The translations under genes were made by a program, and so were the position numbers. A DNA stretch of 64,000 nt from Bacteroidota bacterium. Lineage in GTDB: Bacteria > Bacteroidota > Bacteroidia > JAFLBG01. The DNA is taken from contig JAFLBG010000004.1 in assembly GCA_017303975.1 (NCBI GenBank), forward strand, positions 1 through 64,000, given 5' to 3'. This document shows positions 8,006-17,776 of this stretch, one piece after another. Every line of letters starts with the position of its first letter. The stretch's first letter is position 1. The notes under the pieces are model-generated. The model ran no database searches. It saw only the letters and a program-made list of their open reading frames with translations, and was not told where the DNA came from.

Positions 8006-9547
8006 TTAATCTTCCGACTTGTACATTTTCTTGTATATATCAAACATCGGTTTGTTGTCAATTTTACTTTTAATCCAAACCAAAATATCAAACTCGTAAA
8101 AGAAATACGACTCGTATCTGTCTTGCCTTTGTTTAGATAAATCTCTATATAAATTTCGGAAAGCATTTTTCGTTAAATCTCCGTTTCTACCTGCACCATG
8201 CCACATAAACTTCAGAATAATTTGTGGACTCGTTTTCTCATTCAACTTTTTCCTATATAGCCACATATAAATTGATTTGGCAAGTGAGCTTATGTAAAAT
8301 ACATCCTTCTCTTCATACCTAATAATTAGTGTAATTATTTTTGCATACAACCCTAAATTAACAGATGAATATTGATGACTATTTTTATTTATTAACCCAA
8401 TCAACTCTTTTACTTTTTTAAATTTGTTTAAATAGAAATAGGACACAAGTAGGGTTAAAAAGAAGTTAGATATAGTTGCCGAATCAATTTTAGCAGAATG
8501 TGTTTTAAGAAAAGCTTTGGCATAGATAATCTGCCTATAACAACTTACCCTACTTTTAAGAGACAGATAGCAAATAAGTTCCTCCGATAAGCACCTAAGC
8601 ATATACCCTTCAAAAGATAAAATATTAAAAGATTCGTTTACATAACAAAGCTGTTTTGTATTCTCTATTATTTGCAACGCTTCGTTTACTCGTTTGTTTT
8701 TAGCTGCAATCTTTGCTAAATTTAACATGCTGGCAATCCGATTTTCCGCCCGGAAGAATGGCGACTCTCCCATTTCAGCATAAACATCAATTTTCTTTTT
8801 CAAATTTATATATGCATTCACAAAATCAAATTTTGCAAACGAAATTGTATACAACAATTGATAATAAACTTCTTTGCTTCTTAAACTGGCGGGTACTTTA
8901 TTTATTTTATAACGAGCCGTAAGCTCGTCAATTTCTTTTGACAATAAATAACTTGGGATTTTGTCGTGAGCAGCATGTGTATCTTGAATTCGAATAGAAA
9001 GATTAAAATAACTATTGATTTCTTGTAGCTCTTGATTAATTGCTTCTGAGGCAGTTAAGACTTCTGCTATTTCATGTGCATATTCCTTATGGCTTCGATG
9101 AGATAACAGTAAATTTTTTTTGATTCGCGTAGAATATGCTAAAAACTCCATAATTGACGATTCCCTACTTCTCTTAATAATTCTATCGCATTGTATTAAT
9201 GCCTCTTCCGGCAGGGACTTAGATTTAAGTATCTCAATATTTTGAAATCCATTTGTAACTTCAAACAAAATACTTTTCTCTGAATTATAATTTCTTAAGG
9301 CTTTTAGAATAAGGTTAGTTAAATACTGTTTTGTTTGAGAAAAATTTTCTTTCTTGATTATTTTAGACAACAACAACTTAAGTTTTTTCTCATCATATTC
9401 ATTTTGTTGCTCAATGGCATCCATTAATTTAATGTAGGTAGGATTATCAGATTGCAGCTTAGCGAATTGCTTTATGTAGCGCTTTTCGCCCTTGTTTAAT
9501 GTTTTAATAATATAGAATAGGTATTTATTATTAAAGTTGGAAACCAT
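8006..9547 (-). CDS. Conserved-type helical-repeat protein of unknown function
   Basis: A 513-residue cytoplasmic protein with no signal peptide or membrane span. It is rich in Lys, Ile and Leu and appears all-alpha. Phrases such as LMDAIEQQNEYDEKKLKLLL, EEALIQCDRIIKRS and INEALQIIENTKQLC-like segments resemble degenerate TPR helices. I do not recognise the family. Its upstream region (9548-9667) is very AT-rich. Divergent transcription from the secreted-protein gene at 9668 suggests a shared promoter region. A scaffold or regulatory role is possible but not shown. Confidence 0.7.
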   Translation of the reverse strand: MVSNFNNKYLFYIIKTLNKGEKRYIKQFAKLQSDNPTYIKLMDAIEQQNEYDEKKLKLLLSKIIKKENFSQTKQYLTNLILKALRNYNSEKSILFEVTNGFQNIEILKSKSLPEEALIQCDRIIKRSRESSIMEFLAYSTRIKKNLLLSHRSHKEYAHEIAEVLTASEAINQELQEINSYFNLSIRIQDTHAAHDKIPSYLLSKEIDELTARYKINKVPASLRSKEVYYQLLYTISFAKFDFVNAYINLKKKIDVYAEMGESPFFRAENRIASMLNLAKIAAKNKRVNEALQIIENTKQLCYVNESFNILSFEGYMLRCLSEELICYLSLKSRVSCYRQIIYAKAFLKTHSAKIDSATISNFFLTLLVSYFYLNKFKKVKELIGLINKNSHQYSSVNLGLYAKIITLIIRYEEKDVFYISSLAKSIYMWLYRKKLNEKTSPQIILKFMWHGAGRNGDLTKNAFRNLYRDLSKQRQDRYESYFFYEFDILVWIKSKIDNKPMFDIYKKMYKSED

Positions 9548-9667
9548 ATTTTTAATATTATAATAATCTAATTTACAATTATTTATATTTAAATAATACG
9601 TATATAATACATATAATTTAAAACAAATGTTAACCAGTATGATGTCAAATTATTACTAGATTCGGCA

Positions 9668-11713
9668 ATGATTTATTTTGCAAAATATTACATCAAACTA
9701 TTCTGTCTATTTTTCTTTCTATCACTCTGTACGAATGTATATGCGCAACCTCCTTATTTTTCTTGGGGTAAATCAGGAGCTGGAGCCGGATCGAACGACC
9801 CTAGCTGGGATGTATCAATAAACAGTAAAGGAAGCATATTCTTCGTTGCTAATTACCTTGACGCAAGCACAGATTTCGACTCCGGAGCTGGCACTGCAAC
9901 ACTTACAGCTGTTGGGGGGAATGATATTGCCGTTGTGAAATACAGCAGTGGCGGTAGCTATACATCTATGTGGGGTATTGGCTCAACAGGAGAAGATACA
10001 GCCAAAAGCATAACGATAGATGGAAACGACAATTTACTAATTGCGGGTACATTTAGTGCTACAGCAGATTTTGACCCAAGCGGCAGCACAGCCAATCTTA
10101 CATCTAATGGTAATTTAGACATTTTCTTTGCAAAGTACGATAGCTCTAGTACCTATTCCTGGGCTTATAATATTGGGTCAACAAGCAAAGATGCTGCTAC
10201 TGCAATTGCTGTAGACGGAAGCAGTAACGTTTATGTAGCAGGGTATTTCCAAGGAACGATGGATCTTGATCCGGGAGCAGGAACATCTACCGTGAGTTGT
10301 GCGGGGGGCACAGATGCATTTGTTGCTAAATACAATAGCAGTGGGGTTTATCAATGGGGGTTTGCAATTGGCGGAACAAGTGGAGACAACATTCTTAGTT
10401 TAGAAATTGATGGTAGCAGCAATGTTCTGGTAAGTGGATATTTTAATGGCACTATCGATTTAGATCCGGGGGTGGGTACTGCAACAGTAACCTCTGCGGG
10501 AGGCGCAGACGCATTCTTGGCCAAATACAATAGCTCCGGAACATATCAATGGGGTGGGAAAATAGGCGGAACCGGTAAAGATGTTGCTCCCGCAATAGAC
10601 CACGATGGTTCAGATAATGTTTATATAACAGGAGAATATACCGGTACAGCCATTGATTTTGATATCGGGGCAGGGTCTTACACATTAACTGCGGCAACCA
10701 TAGGGCAAAGCATGTTTGTAGCAAAATACAACAGTAGCGGAACCATACAATTTGCAAATAGTTTCGGCTGCTCTTCCACTGCATGTACAGCATTTGGATC
10801 TGCTTTGTGTTTAGACGCTAGTGACAATGTATATCTTGGTGGGTCTTTTTCCGGCAGCATTGATTGGGATCCGGGCGCAGGTACAGCGAGCTTAACTGGA
10901 TGTGGATTCATGTGCGGATCCTATGATGGATTAATTGCAAAGTATAATAGCAGCGGAACTTATCAGTGGGCGGCAAAGTTCGGATACAACCCCACAGAGT
11001 CTGTTGTTGCTATGAAAATAGACCTTTCCGGCAATCCCGTTTTTACAGGTAATTTTACTGGAGGAATGGATATTGACCCTACTACAGGATCTACTACTAT
11101 AGTAACGGGTGCGCCCGGTCACCTAGTCGCTAAATGGACAACAGGAAATCCTTTACCTATAGAGCTTTTAGAATTTAACGCTCGATCCGTTGAAAACAAA
11201 GAGGTTGAGCTTACCTGGACCACAACATCCGAAACAAACAACAGTTACTTTACAATTGAGCGCAGCAAAGATGCCGAGGCTTTCGAATCTATAGCAACGA
11301 TAGTAGGTGCAGGAAACTCAAACTCTCTAAAAAACTATCAATTCACCGACAAAAGCCCTTACAAAGGGGTTTCCTACTACCGCTTAAAACAAACCGATTT
11401 TGATGGCAAAGAAGAAAGCTTTGAAATAAAAAGCGTAGAGCTGTTCGAAACCGATTTTTCCATTACCTGCAATAACCCTGTAAACATTGAAGAATTTGAC
11501 TGTACAACAAGTATAGAAAAAGGAAAAAAAATGGAAATTACTTTTACAGACATGTATGGTCGAATTGTTTATTCATCTATCAAGAAATATGAAGAGATAC
11601 AAGATGCTTGGCAAGAGATTAAACAATCTAAAGTAACTTCTGGAATATACTTGCTTTCTGTAAATTCAGATACGAGAACAAATTCTTTAAAAATTGTAAT
11701 TACAGCTAATTAA
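9668..11713 (+). CDS. SBBP-type beta-propeller protein with T9SS sorting tail
   Basis: A 681-residue protein with a signal peptide (cut near NVYAQ). Residues about 30-490 contain about nine repeats of the form DxDPGAGTxxxTxxGGxDxFxAKYxSSGxYxWA, the SBBP (seven-bladed beta-propeller) type. The Asp-rich DFDPG loops could bind calcium. A PLPIELLEFNA ... YYRLKQTDFDGK module (residues about 497-590) follows, which often precedes T9SS tails in this phylum. The last 85 residues resemble a divergent type A sorting domain (MYGRIVYSS ... SGIYLLSV). It is a paralogue of the larger protein at 27719-31360. The function is unknown; a surface adhesin or binding role is possible. Confidence 0.82.
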   Translation: MIYFAKYYIKLFCLFFFLSLCTNVYAQPPYFSWGKSGAGAGSNDPSWDVSINSKGSIFFVANYLDASTDFDSGAGTATLTAVGGNDIAVVKYSSGGSYTSMWGIGSTGEDTAKSITIDGNDNLLIAGTFSATADFDPSGSTANLTSNGNLDIFFAKYDSSSTYSWAYNIGSTSKDAATAIAVDGSSNVYVAGYFQGTMDLDPGAGTSTVSCAGGTDAFVAKYNSSGVYQWGFAIGGTSGDNILSLEIDGSSNVLVSGYFNGTIDLDPGVGTATVTSAGGADAFLAKYNSSGTYQWGGKIGGTGKDVAPAIDHDGSDNVYITGEYTGTAIDFDIGAGSYTLTAATIGQSMFVAKYNSSGTIQFANSFGCSSTACTAFGSALCLDASDNVYLGGSFSGSIDWDPGAGTASLTGCGFMCGSYDGLIAKYNSSGTYQWAAKFGYNPTESVVAMKIDLSGNPVFTGNFTGGMDIDPTTGSTTIVTGAPGHLVAKWTTGNPLPIELLEFNARSVENKEVELTWTTTSETNNSYFTIERSKDAEAFESIATIVGAGNSNSLKNYQFTDKSPYKGVSYYRLKQTDFDGKEESFEIKSVELFETDFSITCNNPVNIEEFDCTTSIEKGKKMEITFTDMYGRIVYSSIKKYEEIQDAWQEIKQSKVTSGIYLLSVNSDTRTNSLKIVITAN

Positions 11714-12071
11714 TTTTTTCTGTATTGCTAATCAAACATCGCATTTTATAAACTTCATAAGTAATTCTGCTTTGTGAACATATACCTTTTGTTGCTAATT
11801 TCCTTTTAGCTACCAATCCTTTTAACCCTAAATAGACAGTTGGAAAATACAACTGCCTACAACTAAATATTAGTAAGGCTTTTAGGGGTTTGAATAAGTA
11901 AGGGAGCCTTACTTATACTAAGTTGGGGTTACCCGTACTAAGACAGATAGTGCGCTTTTTTCAAAAGCTTCTACTGTCTAAATACGGTTTAATTATTACC
12001 AGCCAAAACAACAATAAAACGAACATGCTATTTACTGCACAAATAGTATCTTTGGCTCAACTATTAAGAAA
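11714..12071. other. Gene-free stretch with three hairpins
   Basis: No credible gene lies here. Three inverted repeats stand close together: CAGTTG/CAACTG at 11837-11855 (second copy of the repeat at 6451-6480), ATAAGTAAGG/CCTTACTTAT with a 3-base loop at 11894-11916, which can also pair with AGTAAGGCT at 11872-11880, and AGACAG..TAG/CTACTGTCT at 11941-11979. The alternative pairings could mean a structured small RNA or a miniature mobile element, or simply a 3' end region. Confidence 0.45.
11829..11862. repeat. Short hairpin repeat, copy 2
   Basis: TAAATAGACAGTTGGAAAAT followed by ACAACTGCCTA matches the sequence at 6450-6478 except for a few bases in the loop and 3' flank. The two copies share the CAGTTG/CAACTG stem. 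Confidence 0.5.
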
Positions 12072-12092
12072 GTGCCTACCAACCAATTGTTC

Positions 12093-12500
12093 ATGAACAC
12101 AAAGGAAACGAACATTTTGCTATTTGACGGGGTTTGCAATTTTTGTAATAAATCGGTTCAGTTTATTATTAAAAGAGATTCATCCGAAAAATTTAAATTT
12201 GCTTCACTGCAATCTGAAATAGGACAAACATTGTTAAAAAAATTCGGATTAGAAACTTCTAATTTGGATTCATTTGTCTATATAAAAAATGATTCCTATT
12301 TCGTAAAATCGTCTGCTGCTTTGCACGTACTAAAGGAACTGGGCGGAATATGGCAACTGTTTTATTTTCTATTAATTATCCCCAAACCACTACGGGATTT
12401 TGTATATAACTTCATTTCAAAAAGGCGCTACCAACTATTTGGGAAGAGAGACTCCTGCATGATTCCAACCGATGCAACGAAACACCTATTTTTAGATTAA
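12093..12500 (+). CDS. DCC-family thiol-disulfide oxidoreductase-like protein (DUF393)
   Basis: About 135 residues. The N-terminus ILLFDGVCNFCNKSVQFIIKRD carries the DGVCxxC motif that defines the DCC (DUF393) family, a thioredoxin-fold group predicted to have redox activity. FKFASLQSEIGQ and the basic C-terminal RYQLFGKRDSCMIP are also usual for the family, as is the length. An upstream GTG (12072) would add seven residues, but ATG 12093 directly precedes the conserved core. The physiological partner is not known. Confidence 0.85.
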   Translation: MNTKETNILLFDGVCNFCNKSVQFIIKRDSSEKFKFASLQSEIGQTLLKKFGLETSNLDSFVYIKNDSYFVKSSAALHVLKELGGIWQLFYFLLIIPKPLRDFVYNFISKRRYQLFGKRDSCMIPTDATKHLFLD

Positions 12501-12670
12501 AGTAAACTAAAGAACAGTCGTTTCCCTTGATTTAATTTTTTAAAAGGGGTTGTATAGTCCACTCTTATTGGCTTTAATAAAAACACAGTAAAGAACAATT
12601 TTGTACCATTACCTACAAGACCTTTATTTGGTATATTTTCTTATTTTTACCTACAACCGATTTTAAAAAG

Positions 12671-14701
12671 ATGGCAAAGAAAACTATAACTACTCCTAAA
12701 ACCGCTAAACAAACCATAGCAGATGCACACTCGTGGTGGATAGGCAAAGCTTCTTTTTTTGAGCTAAAGAATTCGATGTACACGTTTATATATCAGGCGG
12801 TACTTATTTCCATTATTGGATATGTGTTTTATCAAAATTCGTTTGAAAACGAATACGCACTAGATGATGGTATTGTGATTGTACAAAATGAATTTGTGCA
12901 AGGTGGAGCCGATTCTATTTGGGGAATTTTTACGAACGATGCCTATACTAGTTTTTATAGACAAATGGGGTCCTCTCAACAGCTATCCGGTGGTCGTTAT
13001 CGTCCGCTTTCTATTGTAACTTTTGCCATTGAGCAAGAGTTGTTTACCGACTCCATGTCTTTAGACGAAACACCGTATGCCCCGGTAAAGAAGGGTTTTA
13101 AGATACCTAGCAAAAAATTACAAGCATCTATTGGTGTAGATGAAAATGGCAAGCCGAAAGATTATAACATGCATTTGGCGCACATACGGCACAAAGTAAA
13201 TGTGTTTTTGTACATATTTTGTGCGGTATTGTTATTGTATTTTTTGCGATTCTTTTTGTTTCAAAAAGTGCCGGATATCGCATTTTTATCGGCACTGCTT
13301 TTTTTAACGCATCCTATACATACTGAGGCAATATCTAATGTAAAAAGTAGGGATGAAATAATGTCTTTGATATTTATTACACTCACATTTATGAGTGTTT
13401 TCAAGTATTTTGACACGAAGAAAATACTATATATACTGTTAGGTGGTATATCGTTTTTCTTGGCATTGCTGTCGAAAGAATATGCTGTAACGCTTATTGC
13501 GCTTATTCCTATTGCGTTGTATGTATTTAGAAAAGCAACTTGGACCAATGCAATTATTACCATGTTGCCATATTTTGCGGTGCTTATTATGTACATGAGT
13601 ATTCGTGTAAATATAGTGGGAGCGTCAACCATTGAAAATCCAGAAGTACTTAATAACCCATATTTATATGCAAAAAAGAGTCAGAAATTGCCTACAAAAA
13701 TTTCTACGGCAAGCAACTATTTTAAGCTACTAGTGTTTCCACATCCGCTGTCTAGCGATTACTCATATAACCAAATTCCTTACAAAAGCTGGAGCCATTG
13801 GAGTGTTTGGCTGTCATTGTTATTGCATGGGGCTATTATTTATTACGGATTTAAATACGTACGAATGCGCCATCCGCTTGGCTTTGCAATAATGTTTTAT
13901 TTGGCATTTTTGGCCATGATTGCCAATATACTTATGGACATAGGTGCTACCATGGGCGAACGTTTGATATTTCACTCTTCATTAGGCTTTGTAATTGCAG
14001 CATCTTATCTACTAATTTATTTAATACACAAAATAAGTTCTGCGGGCAAGGTTGTTCAAACAATTGTTCTTTCGGCATTTTTATTGTGTGTAACCTCACT
14101 TTATGCAATTAAATCATGGGAAAGAAATTTTGATTGGAAAAACGATAAAACTCTTTTCATAAAAGATGTGGAAATTGTTCCAAACAGTGTACTTGTGAAT
14201 GGTAATGCCGGTGCACGTTGCATCGATTTGGCCGATACTGCCAAAGTAGAGAAAAACCGCTTAGATCTTTTATACAAAGGCATTAGTTACTTAGATAAAG
14301 CTACACGTATCCATCCAAAATATGTAAATGGATTTTTAAATTTAGGATTAGCAAACTATAAATTGAAAAATTTAGAAGCTAGTGATGCTGCCTGGGCTCG
14401 AGCAAGACAACTGTTTCCTACAAATCCATATCTGCGAAAATTTACACCACTGTTGGCGCAAGAGTTTTTAAATCGTGCATTCAAAAAAGCTGAGAAAGGC
14501 GATTTAAAGGGGGCTTTGGCAGATATGCAAAAAGCTGTACAAAATGACAGTGGCAATCCAAATCATTGGTATCATTTAGGAGGCGCTCATTATAGTTTAG
14601 GTGAGATTGATAAAGCTCGTGAAGCTTGGACGCAGTGCTTGAAGATAGATCCTAAAAATGTAGAGGCTCAAAAAGGGTTGGCCGCATTACCGGTTAGGTA
14701 A
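12671..14701 (+). CDS. Membrane glycosyltransferase-like protein with C-terminal TPRs (TMTC-like)
   Basis: A 676-residue protein. About ten membrane helices fill residues 40-475, beginning with one followed by NEYALDDGIVI, where the Asp pair resembles the catalytic loop of GT-C glycosyltransferases. GGRYRPLS, HPIHTEAISNVKSRDE and VFPHPLSSDYSYNQIP match the eukaryotic TMTC-type layout. Residues about 515-676 hold TPR repeats (YVNGFLNLGLANYKLKN, HWYHLGGAHYSLGEIDKA). I infer transfer of a lipid-linked sugar on the outer face of the inner membrane. A clear paralogue sits at 36056-37966. The acceptor is unknown. Confidence 0.72.
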   Translation: MAKKTITTPKTAKQTIADAHSWWIGKASFFELKNSMYTFIYQAVLISIIGYVFYQNSFENEYALDDGIVIVQNEFVQGGADSIWGIFTNDAYTSFYRQMGSSQQLSGGRYRPLSIVTFAIEQELFTDSMSLDETPYAPVKKGFKIPSKKLQASIGVDENGKPKDYNMHLAHIRHKVNVFLYIFCAVLLLYFLRFFLFQKVPDIAFLSALLFLTHPIHTEAISNVKSRDEIMSLIFITLTFMSVFKYFDTKKILYILLGGISFFLALLSKEYAVTLIALIPIALYVFRKATWTNAIITMLPYFAVLIMYMSIRVNIVGASTIENPEVLNNPYLYAKKSQKLPTKISTASNYFKLLVFPHPLSSDYSYNQIPYKSWSHWSVWLSLLLHGAIIYYGFKYVRMRHPLGFAIMFYLAFLAMIANILMDIGATMGERLIFHSSLGFVIAASYLLIYLIHKISSAGKVVQTIVLSAFLLCVTSLYAIKSWERNFDWKNDKTLFIKDVEIVPNSVLVNGNAGARCIDLADTAKVEKNRLDLLYKGISYLDKATRIHPKYVNGFLNLGLANYKLKNLEASDAAWARARQLFPTNPYLRKFTPLLAQEFLNRAFKKAEKGDLKGALADMQKAVQNDSGNPNHWYHLGGAHYSLGEIDKAREAWTQCLKIDPKNVEAQKGLAALPVR

Positions 14702-14725
14702 AAACAGCCTTTGCTTTTTTCTTAA

Positions 14726-15406
14726 CTAGTTTACTACAACAATCTTTTGAAATGCCCCAACATTTGAGCCGCTTTCTAGGCGATAATAATATACACCACT
14801 TCCTACAGTAGAAATATCTAATTTAGGATGGTTTTTATCTATCGCTAAACTGGTTACCAGCTCTCCTCTAACATTATAAAGTGTAAACAGAAATCCATTC
14901 TCACTTCTCAACATATTAGGATCAAATGCTAGCAAACCTGTTGTAGGATTGGGAAACGCTTGTAGCGTTCCAAACAATGGATTTATATTGTCGATAGCCG
15001 ATGGCCCACCGGCAGCAACAACAAACGATTTAGAAATAGAATCAGAATGTAAAATATTACACGTTGTTGGGTCTGTAAATGGATCTGTAGTATTGATAAA
15101 ATAGTTCAGCGAATAATTACCCGGAGCTAAAAATCCTAACGATACAGTATCTGTGCTGTGGCAAATTACAGTCAACATACCAACATTGTGGCATGCATCA
15201 ATGGTAATTGTTGTGCCGGTTCCAATTCCTGCTACCGAACTATCTATCATAGCGCAACTACCACTCGTAAACATAGTATATGCAACTACTTTTATGTAGT
15301 CGTTAGTAGTTGGGTTGGGAGGAATAATTTTTAGACTGTCTATTGAATGCGCTTTTGCTAAAATAGATATGCAAAGGATTATAAAAATAGTAGTTATCTT
15401 TTTCAT
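14726..15406 (-). CDS. Small secreted protein with T9SS type A sorting domain
   Basis: A 226-residue protein with a signal peptide (MKKITTIFIILCISILAKA). The middle part (residues 20-125) looks like one beta-sandwich with several cysteines (SGSCAMIDS, IDACHNVG, VICHSTD, PTTCNIL). The C-terminal 75 residues (LFGTLQAFPNPTTGLLAFD ... GELVTSLAI ... SGVYYYRLESGSNVGAFQKIVVVN) form a type A sorting tail, so it is a likely T9SS substrate. The function is unknown. It converges with the TMTC-like gene. Confidence 0.78.
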   Translation of the reverse strand: MKKITTIFIILCISILAKAHSIDSLKIIPPNPTTNDYIKVVAYTMFTSGSCAMIDSSVAGIGTGTTITIDACHNVGMLTVICHSTDTVSLGFLAPGNYSLNYFINTTDPFTDPTTCNILHSDSISKSFVVAAGGPSAIDNINPLFGTLQAFPNPTTGLLAFDPNMLRSENGFLFTLYNVRGELVTSLAIDKNHPKLDISTVGSGVYYYRLESGSNVGAFQKIVVVN

Positions 15407-15538
15407 CTTTTCTAATGGTTTGTGGTTATTCTCAAATATCGAACTAAAAAACCAAAATATACAATCTAAGAAAATTAAAGAATTGTAATTTTGTTTTGAA
15501 AAGATTAGTTTAACTTTAATTAAAACATTGTCAATTTT

Positions 15539-17092
15539 ATGGAAACACTAACAAAAACAACAGATATACAAGCAATATTAAAGCAGTTAGGTATAAATGC
15601 AATTAATAGTGGAGCTTGTACCGGAACAAATTGGATAGATACAAAAGGCGAAGAACTTTCTTCCTTCTCGCCTATTAACGGAGAACTGATTGCCAAGGTA
15701 AAACAAGCTACAGCTGCAGATTACGAAGCAGTTGTTAAAAAAGCACAAGAAGCTTTTGTTACATGGCGTATGATGCCTGCACCCAAAAGAGGGGAAATCG
15801 TGCGTCAAATAGGCGATGAATTGCGCAAATACAAAGAGCCATTGGGTAAACTGGTTACCTACGAAATGGGGAAAATATACCAAGAAGGATTGGGGGAAGT
15901 GCAAGAAATGATTGACATCTGCGACTTTGCAGTTGGTTTGTCCCGTCAGTTGCATGGTTTAACCATGCATTCAGAACGCTTTAAGCATCGCATGTATGAG
16001 CAATACCATCCACTGGGAATTGTTGGAGTAATTTCTGCATTTAATTTTCCTGTGGCTGTATGGTCTTGGAATGCTAAATTGGCAATGGTTTGTGGAGATG
16101 TTGTAATTTGGAAACCATCTGAAAAAACTCCTTTGACTGCAGTTGCTTGTCATAACATCATTTCAAGTGTATTGAAGAAGAATAATGTACCGGAAGGTGT
16201 TTGTTCGTTAGTTATTGGAGGTGCTGATATTGGAGAGTTGATGTCGAACGATACAAGAGTACCTTTAGTTTCTGCCACAGGATCTACCCGTATGGGTAAA
16301 GCTGTAGGTGTAGCTGTTGCTAAACGTTTAGGAAGAAGCTTGCTTGAGTTAGGAGGAAATAATGCCATTGTAATAACTGAAAATGCTGATTTGGACATGG
16401 CTCTAAGAGCAACGTTATTTGGAGCGGCAGGAACCGCAGGTCAGCGTTGTACTACCACTCGCAGATTAATTATTCACTCTTCTGTGTACGAAACATTTAA
16501 ACAAAAATTAATTAGCGGTTACAAACAAATTACAATCGGAAATCCACTAGAAGCGGGAACGCTTGTTGGTCCGTTGATTGACACACTTGCAGTAAAAAAT
16601 TACGAACACGCCATTGCAGAGGTTCAGAAACAAGGAGGAAAAATTGTTTGTGGTGCTGAAGTTTTAAAAGGGGATAAGTACAAATCAGGATGTTATGTAA
16701 CGCCAACAGTTGTTGAGGTTCCTGGTAATGTTCAAATGGTAAAGGATGAAACGTTTGCTCCTATTTTATATTTGTTGAAGTATACTACATTAGACGAGGC
16801 TATTGCCCTACACAACGATGTGCCGCAAGGGTTATCGTCAGCTATATTTTCAAGAAACATGTTGGAAACAGAAAAATTCTTGTCACACGAAGGTTCAGAT
16901 TGCGGAATTGCCAACGTAAACATTGGTACTTCTGGAGCCGAGATAGGTGGTGCATTTGGTGGCGAAAAAGAAACCGGTGGTGGGCGCGAATCTGGCTCAG
17001 ATGCATGGAAAGTGTATATGAGAAGACAAACCAACACAATTAATTATAGCACAGAGTTACCATTGGCGCAAGGGATAAAGTTTGGAAACTAG
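15539..17092 (+). CDS. Aldehyde dehydrogenase, ALDH7 (aminoadipate semialdehyde) type
   Basis: A 517-residue NAD(P)-dependent aldehyde dehydrogenase. It shows the Rossmann signature FNFPVAVWSWN, cofactor-binding WKPSEKTPLTA, SATGSTRMGKAV, the general-base Glu in LLELGGNNA, and the nucleophile Cys in GTAGQRCTTTRR. The C-terminal NVNIGTSGAEIGGAFGGEKETGGGRESG and the overall phrasing match ALDH7, whose members oxidise alpha-aminoadipate semialdehyde in lysine breakdown or related aldehydes. No other lysine-degradation gene adjoins, so the substrate is inferred from family only. Confidence 0.85.
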   Translation: METLTKTTDIQAILKQLGINAINSGACTGTNWIDTKGEELSSFSPINGELIAKVKQATAADYEAVVKKAQEAFVTWRMMPAPKRGEIVRQIGDELRKYKEPLGKLVTYEMGKIYQEGLGEVQEMIDICDFAVGLSRQLHGLTMHSERFKHRMYEQYHPLGIVGVISAFNFPVAVWSWNAKLAMVCGDVVIWKPSEKTPLTAVACHNIISSVLKKNNVPEGVCSLVIGGADIGELMSNDTRVPLVSATGSTRMGKAVGVAVAKRLGRSLLELGGNNAIVITENADLDMALRATLFGAAGTAGQRCTTTRRLIIHSSVYETFKQKLISGYKQITIGNPLEAGTLVGPLIDTLAVKNYEHAIAEVQKQGGKIVCGAEVLKGDKYKSGCYVTPTVVEVPGNVQMVKDETFAPILYLLKYTTLDEAIALHNDVPQGLSSAIFSRNMLETEKFLSHEGSDCGIANVNIGTSGAEIGGAFGGEKETGGGRESGSDAWKVYMRRQTNTINYSTELPLAQGIKFGN

Positions 17093-17107
17093 TTCATATA
17101 AAAACAG

Positions 17108-17115
17108 TATTTTTG
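17108..17115 (+). promoter_or_regulatory. -7 box of the mntA-hepT pair, probably giving a leaderless mRNA
   Basis: TATTTTTG is a full match to TAnnTTTG and ends only 4 bases before the ATG at 17120. Transcription would begin at or next to the start codon, leaving no room for a ribosome-binding site. Confidence 0.55.
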
Positions 17116-17119
17116 TGTT

Positions 17120-17437
17120 ATGAATTTACCTGTAAAAACAAAGCAAGAGCTTATTGATAGACTGCTTTCCAACCAAGAACACATAACGAGTTATGGTGTT
17201 AAACGGTTAGGTATTTTCGGCTCTTTTGTTAGGGATGCAGCCAAAGAAACAAGTGATATAGATTTTTATGTTGATATAGCTCCCGAGTACAAAACCTTGA
17301 AAAACTTTATAGGTTTAGGGGATTATTTAGAACAACTTACCGGAAGAAAGATAGAGCTCGTTACCCCCCAATCATTAAGTAAATATATTGGACCATACAT
17401 ATTAAAAGAAGTAGAATATGTTCCCCTCGCAGCTTGA
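17120..17437 (+). CDS. mntA: MntA-type nucleotidyltransferase antitoxin
   Basis: A 105-residue minimal nucleotidyltransferase. GSFVRDAAKETSDIDFYVDI (residues about 34-53) holds the GSx10DxD catalytic motif exactly. In characterised HepT/MntA pairs the antitoxin transfers AMP groups onto a tyrosine of the HepT toxin and so silences it. The next gene, overlapping by 20 bases in another frame, is the HEPN partner, which supports translational coupling. All active-site residues are present, so the gene looks functional. Confidence 0.88.
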   Translation: MNLPVKTKQELIDRLLSNQEHITSYGVKRLGIFGSFVRDAAKETSDIDFYVDIAPEYKTLKNFIGLGDYLEQLTGRKIELVTPQSLSKYIGPYILKEVEYVPLAA

Positions 17438-17762
17438 GTTTTTAAGACATATACTTGATGAGTGTGCTTATATTCAAAAGGCAATAAAGGGAAAAACACA
17501 GGAGGAGATTCTCGATGATGAAACACAGACAAAGGCGATTATACGCAGTCTTGAAATAATAGGAGAGGCTTCCAAGCGTGTTGATGAAGTGATAAAAGTA
17601 AAATATCCTCACATAGATTGGAGGGAAATGGCAGGAATGAGGGATAGACTAATTCATAATTATTTTGGAGTAGATCATGACATTGTATATAACACAATTA
17701 TAAATGATATCCCGGAGCTTCATCACGAAATAGCACGAGTACTAGAAATTGAATCAGAGTAA
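17418..17762 (+). CDS. hepT: HepT-type HEPN ribonuclease toxin
   Basis: A 114-residue all-helical HEPN (DUF86) protein. RDRLIHNY (around residues 75-82) fits the RX4HXY motif: Arg and His form the RNase site and the Tyr is the residue AMPylated by MntA in studied pairs. The start ATG lies inside mntA, typical of a toxin whose synthesis depends on the upstream antitoxin. The pair may stabilise the locus or respond to phage. It lies in an otherwise ordinary stretch, with no visible integrase beside it. Confidence 0.88.
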   Translation: MFPSQLEFLRHILDECAYIQKAIKGKTQEEILDDETQTKAIIRSLEIIGEASKRVDEVIKVKYPHIDWREMAGMRDRLIHNYFGVDHDIVYNTIINDIPELHHEIARVLEIESE

Positions 17763-17776
17763 TTTATATTCGAACG

